Positions 15,952-24,152 of a DNA stretch of 64,000 bases are shown here, piece by piece. Origin of the DNA: Leifsonia sp. AG29 (GTDB taxonomy: Bacteria > Actinomycetota > Actinomycetes > Actinomycetales > Microbacteriaceae); NCBI RefSeq assembly GCF_009765225.1, contig NZ_VMSF01000001.1, positions 2,604,001-2,668,000 of the forward strand, written 5' to 3'. The position numbers were made by a program, and so were the translations under genes. The notes under the pieces were generated by a model. That model saw only the letters and a program-made list of their open reading frames with translations. It searched no databases and was not told where the DNA came from. Within the stretch, counting starts at the first letter, position 1. Every line of letters begins with the position of its first letter.

Positions 15952-15991
15952 GGGGCGGGTGCTAGCGGCGGATGCCGGCAGCACCCGCCCC
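15952..15991 (+). terminator. Terminator-like hairpin after the GlpP-linked operon
   Basis: GGGGCGGGTGCT (15952-15963) pairs perfectly with AGCACCCGCCCC (15980-15991) around a 16-base loop. The following CTCTCGGTT is only weakly T-rich. It starts 24 bases after the MFS stop and sits just before repeat copy 2. Confidence 0.7.
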
Positions 15992-16004
15992 CTCTCGGTT
16001 CAAC

Positions 16005-16060
16005 GAGGTGCTCGCAGATGCTGCTGACACGCCGTGTCGCGGCGCAGGTGCGAGCACCTC
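16005..16060 (+). repeat. 56-bp palindromic repeat, copy 2
   Basis: It is bounded by GAGGTGCTCGCA (16005-16016) and its exact complement TGCGAGCACCTC (16049-16060). The centre contains a second small palindrome, GACACGCCGTGTC. It has the same length and orientation as copy 1 at 9489-9544. The two copies bracket DUF1918, GlpP and the operon it appears to control. The remaining sequence 16061-16223 shows no gene. Confidence 0.87.
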
Positions 16061-16223
16061 GACCCGACTGAGCCGCCCGCCGGGCCCGCACCCGAGGAGG
16101 CGGTAGTCAGGTCTGTCCACTTCTTGGGTCCCCCTTCCCGGCGTACGGTGGGCGAACACTCGCCACCGGGGCGAGGAAGAACGGGCAACAGAACGTGCAC
16201 ACTGCAACCTCCCTGAGCGCCTC

Positions 16224-17003
16224 ATGAGCGGCGGCACCGAGGCGAAGGCGAGCGTCTGGTCGACATGGCACCAGCGGTTCGTCGTGGAGGAGCGCTACCT
16301 CTCGGCTGACGCGCGCCGCCGGCTTTACATCACGTCCGCGGTGCTGGCCGCCGTGGGACTCGTCTCCTTCCTCGTCCTGCTGGTCGGCGTGATGACGCAC
16401 ACGGGCTACGAGCGCCTCGATCTGCCGGTCGAGCGGTGGTTCGACGCCCAGCGCTCGGCCCCGGCGACCGGGTTCATGATCGCGCTGGCGATCGTCTTCG
16501 GCCCCGTGGCGATGCCGTTCGTCGTGCTCGCCGTCGTGGTGATCTGGACCCTGACCGCGAAGCATTTCTGGAGGCCCCTGCTGCTCGCCGGCGGCATGCT
16601 GACGGGAGTGGTGCTCGCGCAGATCCTCGCGCCGATCGTCCGGCACCCGCGGCCGCCGATCGCGGAGATGCTGTTCGGCCCGGACCACACTTTCTCGTTC
16701 CCGTCGGGTCACGTCCTCGGGACCTCGGACTTCTTCCTCATCCTCGCGTTCCTCCTCGCGAGCCGCATCCAGAGGCGTTGGTTCACGGTCGTGGTCTTCG
16801 TGCTCGCCGCCGCCGGAATCGTCTTGCAGGTGGTGAGCCGCCTGTACCTCGGCTACCACTGGATCAGCGACACCACCGCCTCCGTCGCCCTGTCGCTCGT
16901 CGTCCTCGGCGGCGTCATAGCGCTCGACACGCGCCGGACGGTCAGGGTCGAGGGGGAGCCGGTCAAGGGCGAGCTCTCGCAGAAGCAGGTGCACGGGACA
17001 TGA
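16224..17003 (+). CDS. PAP2-family membrane phosphatase
   Basis: A 259-residue protein with about six membrane segments and the three-part PAP2 phosphatase signature: RHPRPP (about 138-143) for motif 1, FPSGHVLG (about 158-165) for motif 2, and SRLYLGYHWISDT (about 203-215) for motif 3. Such enzymes remove phosphate from lipid phosphates such as undecaprenyl pyrophosphate or phosphatidic acid at the outer face of the membrane. Motif 1 is shorter than the canonical KxxxxxxRP. The stop overlaps the next gene by three bases (ATGA), so the two form an operon. Confidence 0.9.
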   Translation: MSGGTEAKASVWSTWHQRFVVEERYLSADARRRLYITSAVLAAVGLVSFLVLLVGVMTHTGYERLDLPVERWFDAQRSAPATGFMIALAIVFGPVAMPFVVLAVVVIWTLTAKHFWRPLLLAGGMLTGVVLAQILAPIVRHPRPPIAEMLFGPDHTFSFPSGHVLGTSDFFLILAFLLASRIQRRWFTVVVFVLAAAGIVLQVVSRLYLGYHWISDTTASVALSLVVLGGVIALDTRRTVRVEGEPVKGELSQKQVHGT

Positions 17004-17824
17004 GCGTCGACGCCGGCGACGTCAAGCGGGAGGCGAAACGCGCCGCCCGGACGGCCGCGGACAGCAAGGTCCTCGAGATCCTGGCACGGGTCGGTTTCGG
17101 CGCGAGCGCGCTCCTCCAGGTGCTGCTCGGTGCGCTCGCCATCCAGCTGGGCGTCAACCACTTCGCGGAGGCGGACCAGACGGGCGCGCTCGAGGCCGTG
17201 TCGAAGGTGCCGGGCGGCGTGTTCGTGCTCTGGATCAGCGTGGTCGGGCTGTTCGCGCTCGCCCTCTGGCTGATCATCGAGGGCGCCCTCGTCTTCCGGG
17301 GATCCAAGGGCAAGAAGTGGGCCGTGCGGCTGAGCTATTTCGCGAAGGCCGGCGTCTACATCGCCATCGGGCTCACGGCGCTGGCCTTCGCCGACGGCCA
17401 CCCGACGAACGGCCGCACCACCGCCACGTCGATGAGCGCCGGGATCATGGCCCTTCCCGGGGGTCCCCTTCTGCTCGGCCTCGCCGGGCTCCTGACTGTC
17501 GCCGTCGGCGGCTACCTGATGGCGAAGGGCGTGCGGCAGACCTTCACCGATGACATCGTCATGCCGACCGGACCCGCGCGGATCGGCATGCTCGTGCTCG
17601 GAACGGTCGGCTACCTGGCCAAGGGCGTGGTGGTCGCCATCGCGGGTGTCCTGTTCATCGTCGCCGCGATCAAGGCCCGGCCCGACGAGGCGACGGGCCT
17701 CGCCGGGGCGATGGAGTCGATCGGGCAGTTCCCCGTCGGCGCGCCCCTCCTGTTCGTCCTCGGCGCCGGTCTCATCGCGTCGGGCATCTACAACGCGGTG
17801 CGGGCCTGGCTCGCCCGGTTCTGA
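17000..17824 (+). CDS. DUF1206 membrane protein
   Basis: A 274-residue protein with six hydrophobic segments arranged as three similar pairs, each starting with an LARVGF-, YFAKAGVY- or GTVGYLAKG-like stretch; this triple repeat is the hallmark of DUF1206. The role is unknown. The start overlaps the PAP2 stop. Confidence 0.88.
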   Translation: MSVDAGDVKREAKRAARTAADSKVLEILARVGFGASALLQVLLGALAIQLGVNHFAEADQTGALEAVSKVPGGVFVLWISVVGLFALALWLIIEGALVFRGSKGKKWAVRLSYFAKAGVYIAIGLTALAFADGHPTNGRTTATSMSAGIMALPGGPLLLGLAGLLTVAVGGYLMAKGVRQTFTDDIVMPTGPARIGMLVLGTVGYLAKGVVVAIAGVLFIVAAIKARPDEATGLAGAMESIGQFPVGAPLLFVLGAGLIASGIYNAVRAWLARF

Positions 17825-17871
17825 GCGGAGCGCCCGCACAGACTTCGCGACAAGCCACACGGGAACCGGAG

Positions 17872-17895
17872 CGCATGGAATCCATGCGTTATGGT
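17872..17895 (+). promoter_or_regulatory. 17-bp perfect palindrome and -10 box before the lipoprotein gene
   Basis: CGCATGGA-A-TCCATGCG (17872-17888) is a perfect palindrome, a likely operator. It directly abuts the -10-like box TATGGT (17890-17895), which lies seven bases before GTG 17903. Confidence 0.5.
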
Positions 17896-17902
17896 CGGCC
17901 GC

Positions 17903-18448
17903 GTGAGGCGAAGCGCGGGGGAACCAGGATCGTCGAGGCGGAAGCCCGTGTGGACCGCCGTCGCCGCGTCGTCTCTGCTCCTGGCCGCGCTGACGGGCTG
18001 CGTTCCGTCCGCACCGGCTGACTCTCCGACCAGCGGTCGTCCGACCGGTAGCGCCGTGCCGACTGCTTCGTCGACGCCGACCGCCGCGCCCCCGTCATCA
18101 GCCTCGCCGACCACCGGCCCTGGCTCGACGTCCGGACCGTCGCCGTCCTCGACGAGCACTCCCCGGCCTCCGGTGGACGCCGCAGGAGCCAAAGCGCTCG
18201 CGGTGCAGGCGTGCCAGACGATCGCATCCGGCTTCGCAGCGAACAACGTCGCCGCCGCAGCGCCGCTCGCCGCACAGGCCGCTGCGAAGGACCCGCGCTG
18301 GGCGCCGCTCGCCGCCGATCTCGACTTCATCCAGCGGAACCCGATCGACCCGAATACCGGGGAGGGGCCGCAGAAGACCGCAGAGGACGCCGCCGCGGCG
18401 GCGCACGACTGCTTCACCCTCGCCGGCGTCCAGGTGAGTCAGGACTGA
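17903..18448 (+). CDS. Putative secreted lipoprotein of unknown function
   Basis: A protein of 181 residues from GTG 17903, or 185 from ATG 17891. It has a basic start, a hydrophobic stretch ending in the lipobox LTGC, then a linker of about 55 residues very rich in Pro, Ser and Thr. A small Ala-rich domain with two cysteines follows (QACQT and HDCFT), which could form a disulfide. The GTG is preferred because TATGGT lies seven bases upstream. No family is recognised. Its stop overlaps a possible ATG (18448) of the next gene, so the two are probably co-expressed. Confidence 0.65.
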   Translation: MRRSAGEPGSSRRKPVWTAVAASSLLLAALTGCVPSAPADSPTSGRPTGSAVPTASSTPTAAPPSSASPTTGPGSTSGPSPSSTSTPRPPVDAAGAKALAVQACQTIASGFAANNVAAAAPLAAQAAAKDPRWAPLAADLDFIQRNPIDPNTGEGPQKTAEDAAAAAHDCFTLAGVQVSQD

Positions 18449-18501
18449 TGGGCGCGATGTCCGGAGGCGATCGACCGCGCCGCGGCGAACGGAAGGCGAC
18501 G

Positions 18502-20985
18502 ATGAGACCGAAGCGCGCGTGGAGCCGGCTGACCGGGGCGCTCGTCGCCCTCGGACTCGCCGTCACCCTCCTGGTGGCACCGGCGGCTCAGACGGCACCC
18601 GCCGCTTCCGCGGCGCCGGCCGAGGTCACCTGCGCCACCAGCTGCACCAACGTGCCGGCGACCGCGCAAGCGGCCGCCGAGTCGCTCCTGAACTCCTGGA
18701 GCAGCGGCAGCCTCGTCGTCGAGTCGCCCGAGGCGGCGATCATCCCGAGCGAGCTCCAGCCCATCGCGAACGGCACCATCGGCGCGACCCCGCAGTGCAA
18801 CGTCGATGCCCGCACGCTGCAGCTGCTGGTCGTCGTCATCCGCAACTACGGCTCGGTGCAGATCAGCGACCTCAACCGGCGCTGCGCCAACGACGGCGTC
18901 GCGACCTGCGCGAGCAATCCGACCTCGTACCACTGCCTCCCCTCGACGGGCACCGAGGCCGTCGACATCACCTACGTCGGCGGGCAGCGGACGCGCGGGA
19001 ACGATGACGCATCCGCGATGCTGCTCCGGTTCCTCGACTCCTTCCTCCCCCAGGGGTCGCGAGCGGGCCAGGCCGCGAACAGCAACGGCTGCGGCAACTA
19101 CAGCATGCCCGCCCTGCTCAACATCTCGCGGTTCGCCGACTACTGCACGCACCTCCACGTCGACCTCGGCCCGACCACCACGCCGCTCCGCCTGACACGG
19201 ACCGACAGCCTGGTCCGCCTCAGCGGCACCACCACCGTCTACCTGGTGAGCGGGAACCAGCGGTTCCGATTCGCGTCGGCGGACCTGCTCGCCCAATACA
19301 CGAACCTCGGGCCCGTCAAGGACGTCTCGGCGGCCACATTCAACTCGTATGTCGACGGGCCGACGGTGCAGCGGACCATCCGGACCTCGGACGGGTCGAT
19401 CTACCTCATCGACGCCAACAAGCGGTACCGGTTCTCCGGGTGCGCCCAGGCGACCGACTTCGGCCAGCCGTGCGACGGCATCCCGACGATCTCCCTGGGT
19501 CAGCTGAGCCTCATCCCCGACGGCGGCTACCTCGCCAGCCTCGTCAAGCTGCCGGACGGCAGCATCTGGCTGATGCAGGGGGGACAGCGCCGGCAGACGC
19601 CGAACCCGGCGGTCCTCGCGCCCTACGGCATCCCGGCGACGACCACGAGCCTGTCGAACTTCTCGATCGGCTCGGTCCAGGTCGGTCTCCCCGTGGTGGG
19701 AGTGGGGGCCTACACGGACGGTCAAGGCAACGTGACCGCCGTGACCGCAGGAGGGACGTACTCGGTCACCGCTGCAGCAGCGGCCGGCACTCTGCCGTCG
19801 CGGTCCGTCCCCCTGCAGGTCGAGTCGTACCAGCGGCTCTACCCGAGCGGCAGCCTCCCCCTCCGCCTCGCCTCCAGCGGGCGCTTCTTCGTGGCGGTCG
19901 ACGGCGGCTGGCTCGAGGTCGGGGCGACCAACTTCGGCGGCCTGGACTATTTCACAGCCGGGACCGACGGTTCCTGGACGGGCCTCCCCCTCGTCGCGAC
20001 GACGGCCTCGCCGCTGTTCATCCGGGAGCGCTCGAGCAGCCAGGTGTACCTGATGAGCGGCGGGATCAGGCAGGCGGTGGCCGATCAGTCGGCGCTGAAC
20101 TGGATCTCGGTGACCTTCGGCGTGCCCGCCACCGTCTGGGTCGCCGCCGACGGCGCACTCCGGGGTCTCGCGCCCGCCGAGGGTCCGATCGTGAACGAGA
20201 CCGGCACGCAGAACAACTACCTGATCGACGCGGGCAAGAGGTACAAGATCCGGGACTGCGCGCAGCTCGCCGCCTGGGGGCGGACCTGCGGCCAGATCCC
20301 TTCGCTGCCCACCGCGACGATCACCCAGTACCCCCTTGTCGGCACCCTGACCGATCTGGTCAAGCAGCCGACCGGGACGATCTGGCTGGTCCAGGGCGGC
20401 CAGCGCCGCGAGACCCCGGACCCGTCCGTGCTCGCCATGTACTGGATCCCCGCGACGACGACGACGCTCTCCTCCGGCGTCATCGGCTCGCTCCCGGTTG
20501 GTGCGCCCGTCCTGCGCGCCGGGATCTACAGCGACGGCGGGGCCAACGTCGCGAACGTGACCTACGGCGGCACCTTCTCCATGGCGGGCCTGACCGGGCC
20601 GCTCGTGACCGCGGCCACCAAGCTCCAGCCTGCGTCGTACCAGCAACTCGGCGCGACGGCAGCGCTTCCGCCCGCCATGGTCAGCGACGGCCGCTACTTC
20701 GTGGCGGTCGACAGTGGATGGCTGGAGGTGTCCGCCGCGACGCTCGGGGGACCAGCGGCCTTCACCGCAGCACCGTCGAACGCCTGGACCGGGATGCCCT
20801 TCTCTGCCAAGGTGACGGCGCCGTTCTTCCTGCGGGCTCCGGGCTCGAGCAGCATCTTCCTCATCTCCGGGGGCTACAAGCAGCCCGTCGCCGATCAGGG
20901 CGCCGCCAACTGGCTGGCCGCCTACTACGGTCTCAGCAACAAGGTGTGGGTCGCGGCCGGGGATGTGCTGAGCCGGTTGAAGTGA
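18502..20985 (+). CDS. Large secreted protein: M15-like domain plus duplicated beta-repeat module
   Basis: An 827-residue exported protein. ATG 18502 gives a clean signal peptide (MRPKRAWSRL, then a hydrophobic core) with GGAAGG upstream; ATG 18448 would add 18 residues. Residues about 45-220 resemble a peptidase M15/D-Ala-D-Ala carboxypeptidase fold: SYHCLPSTGTEAVDI (near 143) and THLHVDLG (near 215) supply the His, Asp and HxH zinc-ligand pattern. Six or more cysteines suggest disulfides. The rest is built of short beta units such as GSIWLMQGGQRR; a block of about 270 residues starting near 293 is repeated from near 561. This suggests a wall-associated enzyme with a propeller-like binding region. 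No family name can be given. Confidence 0.7.
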   Translation: MRPKRAWSRLTGALVALGLAVTLLVAPAAQTAPAASAAPAEVTCATSCTNVPATAQAAAESLLNSWSSGSLVVESPEAAIIPSELQPIANGTIGATPQCNVDARTLQLLVVVIRNYGSVQISDLNRRCANDGVATCASNPTSYHCLPSTGTEAVDITYVGGQRTRGNDDASAMLLRFLDSFLPQGSRAGQAANSNGCGNYSMPALLNISRFADYCTHLHVDLGPTTTPLRLTRTDSLVRLSGTTTVYLVSGNQRFRFASADLLAQYTNLGPVKDVSAATFNSYVDGPTVQRTIRTSDGSIYLIDANKRYRFSGCAQATDFGQPCDGIPTISLGQLSLIPDGGYLASLVKLPDGSIWLMQGGQRRQTPNPAVLAPYGIPATTTSLSNFSIGSVQVGLPVVGVGAYTDGQGNVTAVTAGGTYSVTAAAAAGTLPSRSVPLQVESYQRLYPSGSLPLRLASSGRFFVAVDGGWLEVGATNFGGLDYFTAGTDGSWTGLPLVATTASPLFIRERSSSQVYLMSGGIRQAVADQSALNWISVTFGVPATVWVAADGALRGLAPAEGPIVNETGTQNNYLIDAGKRYKIRDCAQLAAWGRTCGQIPSLPTATITQYPLVGTLTDLVKQPTGTIWLVQGGQRRETPDPSVLAMYWIPATTTTLSSGVIGSLPVGAPVLRAGIYSDGGANVANVTYGGTFSMAGLTGPLVTAATKLQPASYQQLGATAALPPAMVSDGRYFVAVDSGWLEVSAATLGGPAAFTAAPSNAWTGMPFSAKVTAPFFLRAPGSSSIFLISGGYKQPVADQGAANWLAAYYGLSNKVWVAAGDVLSRLK

Positions 20986-20994
20986 CCGCGAGGC

Positions 20995-22830
20995 TCACCC
21001 TCCGTACGTCGTGACCGTCTCCGGGCCCTGATGGGTCGGGGTGACCGCACCGCCCGTCTCGTTGACGACGTGGTCGATCGTGCCTGCCCCGTTGAGGGAC
21101 ACCGTGCTGAGATCGTGCAGCGTCACGCCCGGTGTCACCGGCACCTCGAACGCGTGGCTCGCGTGGAGGGTGGGGTCGACGTTGGTATAGATGTAGCTCC
21201 CCGCTCCCCACAATTCGTGCCGGAGCACGGTGTCGGCCACCTTGTAAGCCGGGTACCCCAGCACGCCGTCGTGCTGCCACGCCGCCTGGTCCGGGGCGTC
21301 GTAGGGCAGCTCGTTCTGGAAGAAGACGGTCCGTCCGTCCTCGCCGTTCCAGATCACATTGTCCTTCTGGAAGTGCTCGACGAAGAGGCCGGTCGCGGTG
21401 ACGTCGTCGCCGTTCACGATGAGCCCCGTGTCGGAGGTGTTCCGCGTCCACCCGACGCCGGTGCCGTGGTCGGCCCTCCAGAGCCACAGGTCGTCGAGCA
21501 GCACGTGGTCGCTGTCGACCTGCACACCCACGGTCGCCTTGCCCTCGTGCGGGCCGCCGATGCGGAGGAAGACGTCCTGGAGCGAGATCGGATCGGCGGC
21601 GCTCGAGCCTCCGCGGCCGCGCTGGTGCTCAGTACCGACCTGGACGAGCACCGGCGAGTTCACTGCCCCCGCGTCGACCGTGATGCCGGCGACGTCGACA
21701 CCGGGAACGTCGTCGATGGCGAGCGGCGTCGAGCCCGTGTCCGCGGTCAGCGTCGCCAGGCCGAGACCGAGGACGACGGTTCCCGCGCGCTTGACACGGA
21801 TCGACTGGTCGATCGAGTAGACGCCCGGGGTCAGGAGGAGGTTCTTCCCTCCGGCGAGCGCCGCATTGATGCGGCTGACGGAGTCACCCGGCTTCGCCAC
21901 GAAGAAGGTCGACAGGGGGAGCACGCGGCCCGCAGACCCGCCTGCGGCCCAGGTCGTCCCCGACGAGTTGGTCTTCGCGGGAGGCACGACGACGGACAAT
22001 CCGTCGCCCCCCTGCACGAGGTACGGCTTCTCCCGCGACGCCGGGGTCGCCATCAGCGTCGTGTAAGGCGGGTTCGGGAAGCTCTGAGCGGGCGCGCCCT
22101 GCACTCCGGAGAAGACCTGGTTCCACACGGCGTTCGACCACCCGCCGATCGTGCTGTCACGGGTGTAGAACTGCTGCTGGCTGCCGTTGACCGCGGTCGC
22201 GGAGACCTTCGAGTCGGCGACGAAGCCGCCGCTCGCGTACTGCGGCCCGGCGGTGCAGTAATCCATGAAGGAGAGACCGCCACCCGTGACATCGACCCGG
22301 CGCATGGGAGCAGCCTGGGACACCGCCCAGAACTCCGTGTTCGTCTGGCAGCCGGAGCCCCCCGCGACGGCGATGTGCAGGTTGGAGACCGACCGCCAGA
22401 AGTTGTCGAGGGCGATGCACCCGCTACCGTCGGTGAAGCAGCGGTTGTAGACATCGACCGACCCGTTGATCGTGACATCGTCCGGGGAGGCACCGAGCCC
22501 GGCGACCTCCGTGTCGTAGCCGACCTGGAAGCGCAGAGGGTTCGCGGGGGTGCCGTATGTGCCCGGAGCGAAGAGAAGCGCGTAGCGACCGGTGCCCATC
22601 TCGCTGTCGACCTGCTGGGCTGCGATGGCGTCGACCTTCGCCTGGATCTGCGCCTGCGGCATGTCCGGGGTGAACACGATCACGTTCGGTCCCAGGTCGC
22701 CGCCGAGCGGTGGCGGCGCCGCAGCAGCGGACTGCGCGGAGATCGCGCCGGTGAGCGCGATCGCGAGAACGGCCACGGCCGCCGCGGAGCGACGCGTTCG
22801 GGACCCCGATGATGTAAGGCGACTGCGCAC
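20995..22830 (-). CDS. Secreted right-handed beta-helix protein (pectate-lyase/GH55-like fold)
   Basis: A 611-residue protein from GTG 22830, with a twin-basic start (SRTRRS), a hydrophobic core and an AQSAAAA-type signal cleavage region. The mature part is a parallel beta-helix: regular short turns such as GVDVAGITVDAG, PISLQDVFLRIGG and DHVLLDDLWLWRAD, in two halves (about 75-330 and 350-600), each beginning with a PGTY/PGVY strand. Related actinobacterial proteins are variously named coagulation-factor 5/8-type or adenylyl-cyclase proteins, but I see neither activity here; a polysaccharide-active or adhesive role is more likely. It is convergent with the preceding gene, with only nine bases between stops. 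Confidence 0.7.
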   Translation of the reverse strand: MRSRLTSSGSRTRRSAAAVAVLAIALTGAISAQSAAAAPPPLGGDLGPNVIVFTPDMPQAQIQAKVDAIAAQQVDSEMGTGRYALLFAPGTYGTPANPLRFQVGYDTEVAGLGASPDDVTINGSVDVYNRCFTDGSGCIALDNFWRSVSNLHIAVAGGSGCQTNTEFWAVSQAAPMRRVDVTGGGLSFMDYCTAGPQYASGGFVADSKVSATAVNGSQQQFYTRDSTIGGWSNAVWNQVFSGVQGAPAQSFPNPPYTTLMATPASREKPYLVQGGDGLSVVVPPAKTNSSGTTWAAGGSAGRVLPLSTFFVAKPGDSVSRINAALAGGKNLLLTPGVYSIDQSIRVKRAGTVVLGLGLATLTADTGSTPLAIDDVPGVDVAGITVDAGAVNSPVLVQVGTEHQRGRGGSSAADPISLQDVFLRIGGPHEGKATVGVQVDSDHVLLDDLWLWRADHGTGVGWTRNTSDTGLIVNGDDVTATGLFVEHFQKDNVIWNGEDGRTVFFQNELPYDAPDQAAWQHDGVLGYPAYKVADTVLRHELWGAGSYIYTNVDPTLHASHAFEVPVTPGVTLHDLSTVSLNGAGTIDHVVNETGGAVTPTHQGPETVTTYGG

Positions 22831-23004
22831 GGATGGACCTACTTCCTCGTAGACGAACGCGACGGCCCCCGCACGAGGGACCTGCTGAACTCTAGAACGA
22901 GTGGACCGAGTTGTCCACCGGCCGGACGAGGCGCAGTCCCCGCCGCCCGGGTGACGCAGTAGGCTGACCGCGACCGGCACCCGAAGCCGGTTCAGGGGGT
23001 CGCC

Positions 23005-23484
23005 ATGATCGCACCCGGAGGACCGGCGCAGCCGCGCGTGCCCTTGTGGGCGCCGCTCTACGGCGCTTCGTTCGGCGAGGCCTTCGTGCGCTACTGGAGG
23101 AAGTATGCGCGCTTCGACGGTCGAGCCAGCCGGAGCGAGTACTGGTTGTGGGCGCTCGCCGATGCGCTGATCTTCCTGGCCCTATGGCTGCTCGTGGTGC
23201 TCGGCGCGCTGGCCGGGTCGTCCGTCGACGCCGAGGGCAGCTTCACGCCCGGCCCGGGGATCGCCGTCGGCATCATCCTGCTCGTCGCCTGGTGGCTCGC
23301 GACGGTCATCCCGGGACTCGCGCTCGGTGCGCGGCGTCTGCACGACGCCGACCTGAGCGGACTGCTTCTGCTCCTCCTGCTCATCCCCAGCCTGGGCGGC
23401 TTCGCGATCTTCGTGCTGACGCTCCTGCCGCCCAACCCACGGGGAGCCCGGTTCGACCGCCCTGACACCGGGGTGCCCGGCTAG
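23005..23484 (+). CDS. DUF805 membrane protein
   Basis: A 159-residue protein with the DUF805 pattern: a cytosolic start with PLWAPLYGASFGEAFVRYW, the signature GRASRSEYW (about 40-48), four membrane segments, ARRLHDADLSG (about 109-119) and a short tail ending PRGARFDRP. The function is unknown. A paralogue with the same N-terminal motif is at 44350-44793. Confidence 0.9.
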   Translation: MIAPGGPAQPRVPLWAPLYGASFGEAFVRYWRKYARFDGRASRSEYWLWALADALIFLALWLLVVLGALAGSSVDAEGSFTPGPGIAVGIILLVAWWLATVIPGLALGARRLHDADLSGLLLLLLLIPSLGGFAIFVLTLLPPNPRGARFDRPDTGVPG

Positions 23485-23502
23485 GCCGGCCCCCGACCGG
23501 CG

Positions 23503-23706
23503 TCAGGCCGACCGCACCAACCGGTAGCCCGCGGCGCGAAGCGTGTCGGCCATGTGCTGCGCGTACCACTCCGGCCATTGCTCGTCGAAGACGCCGCCCA
23601 GGTCCTCCTTCTCGTGAACGCCGTGCGCCTCGGCGGCCTGACGGAGGTGGTCCAGGATCACCCCGACCGTGTCGTCCGGCTCGGCGCCGCCTGCTGCCCC
23701 GCTCAT
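23503..23706 (-). CDS. Small acidic helical protein
   Basis: A 67-residue protein whose ATG overlaps the TGA of the VOC gene (ATGA), so it is translated as the last gene of a three-gene operon. It is rich in His, Glu and Ala with a pattern like DEQWPEWYAQHMADTLRAAGY, seen in small actinobacterial proteins of unknown function. No domain can be assigned. Confidence 0.7.
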   Translation of the reverse strand: MSGAAGGAEPDDTVGVILDHLRQAAEAHGVHEKEDLGGVFDEQWPEWYAQHMADTLRAAGYRLVRSA

Positions 23707-24152
23707 CGGCCCGGCAGCCGCTTCTTGATCTCCTGGATGATCCACCCGTTGCCGTCCGGGTCCTCGAAGGAGGCGAAGGACGAGTAGTCGGCGCGCTCCG
23801 GGTGCGGACCCGGCAGACGGCCCTTCGTGCCGGCCTGGTGGAAGATGCCGGTCTCGTCGTGGAAGAGCTCGGACACGGCGACCCCGGCGGCGACGAGCGC
23901 GTCGCGCGCCTCCTCGATGTCGTACACGGTGAGCTGGAGGCCCTGGATGGAACCCGGCGCGGCGGTCGTCACCCCCTCGCCGAAGATGATCGACGCCTCC
24001 GACTCCGGCGGGGTGAACTGCACGACGCGGTACCCCTCGTGGATCGTGAAGTCGGCGTCCTGCCGCCAGCCCAGTGACTGGTAGAAGGCCTTAGCCCGGT
24101 CCACGTCGGTGACCGGGAGAACCACCACTTCGAGTTTCATGTACATTCTCAT
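23703..24152 (-). CDS. VOC/glyoxalase-fold protein
   Basis: A 149-residue protein with the vicinal-oxygen-chelate layout: LPVTDVDRAKAFYQSLGW at the start and FASFEDPDGNGWIIQEI at the end. It may be a dioxygenase, lyase or binding protein; the substrate is unknown. ATG 24152 (MRMYMKLE) has AAAGGCGG upstream and overlaps the stop of the flavoprotein gene (ATGA). The longer frame upstream is a shadow. Confidence 0.87.
   Translation of the reverse strand: MRMYMKLEVVVLPVTDVDRAKAFYQSLGWRQDADFTIHEGYRVVQFTPPESEASIIFGEGVTTAAPGSIQGLQLTVYDIEEARDALVAAGVAVSELFHDETGIFHQAGTKGRLPGPHPERADYSSFASFEDPDGNGWIIQEIKKRLPGR

Noticed and set aside
9489-16060. Insertion sequence or transposon bounded by the 56-bp repeats
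   Set aside because: The repeats are in direct orientation, each is internally palindromic, and no transposase or integrase lies between them.
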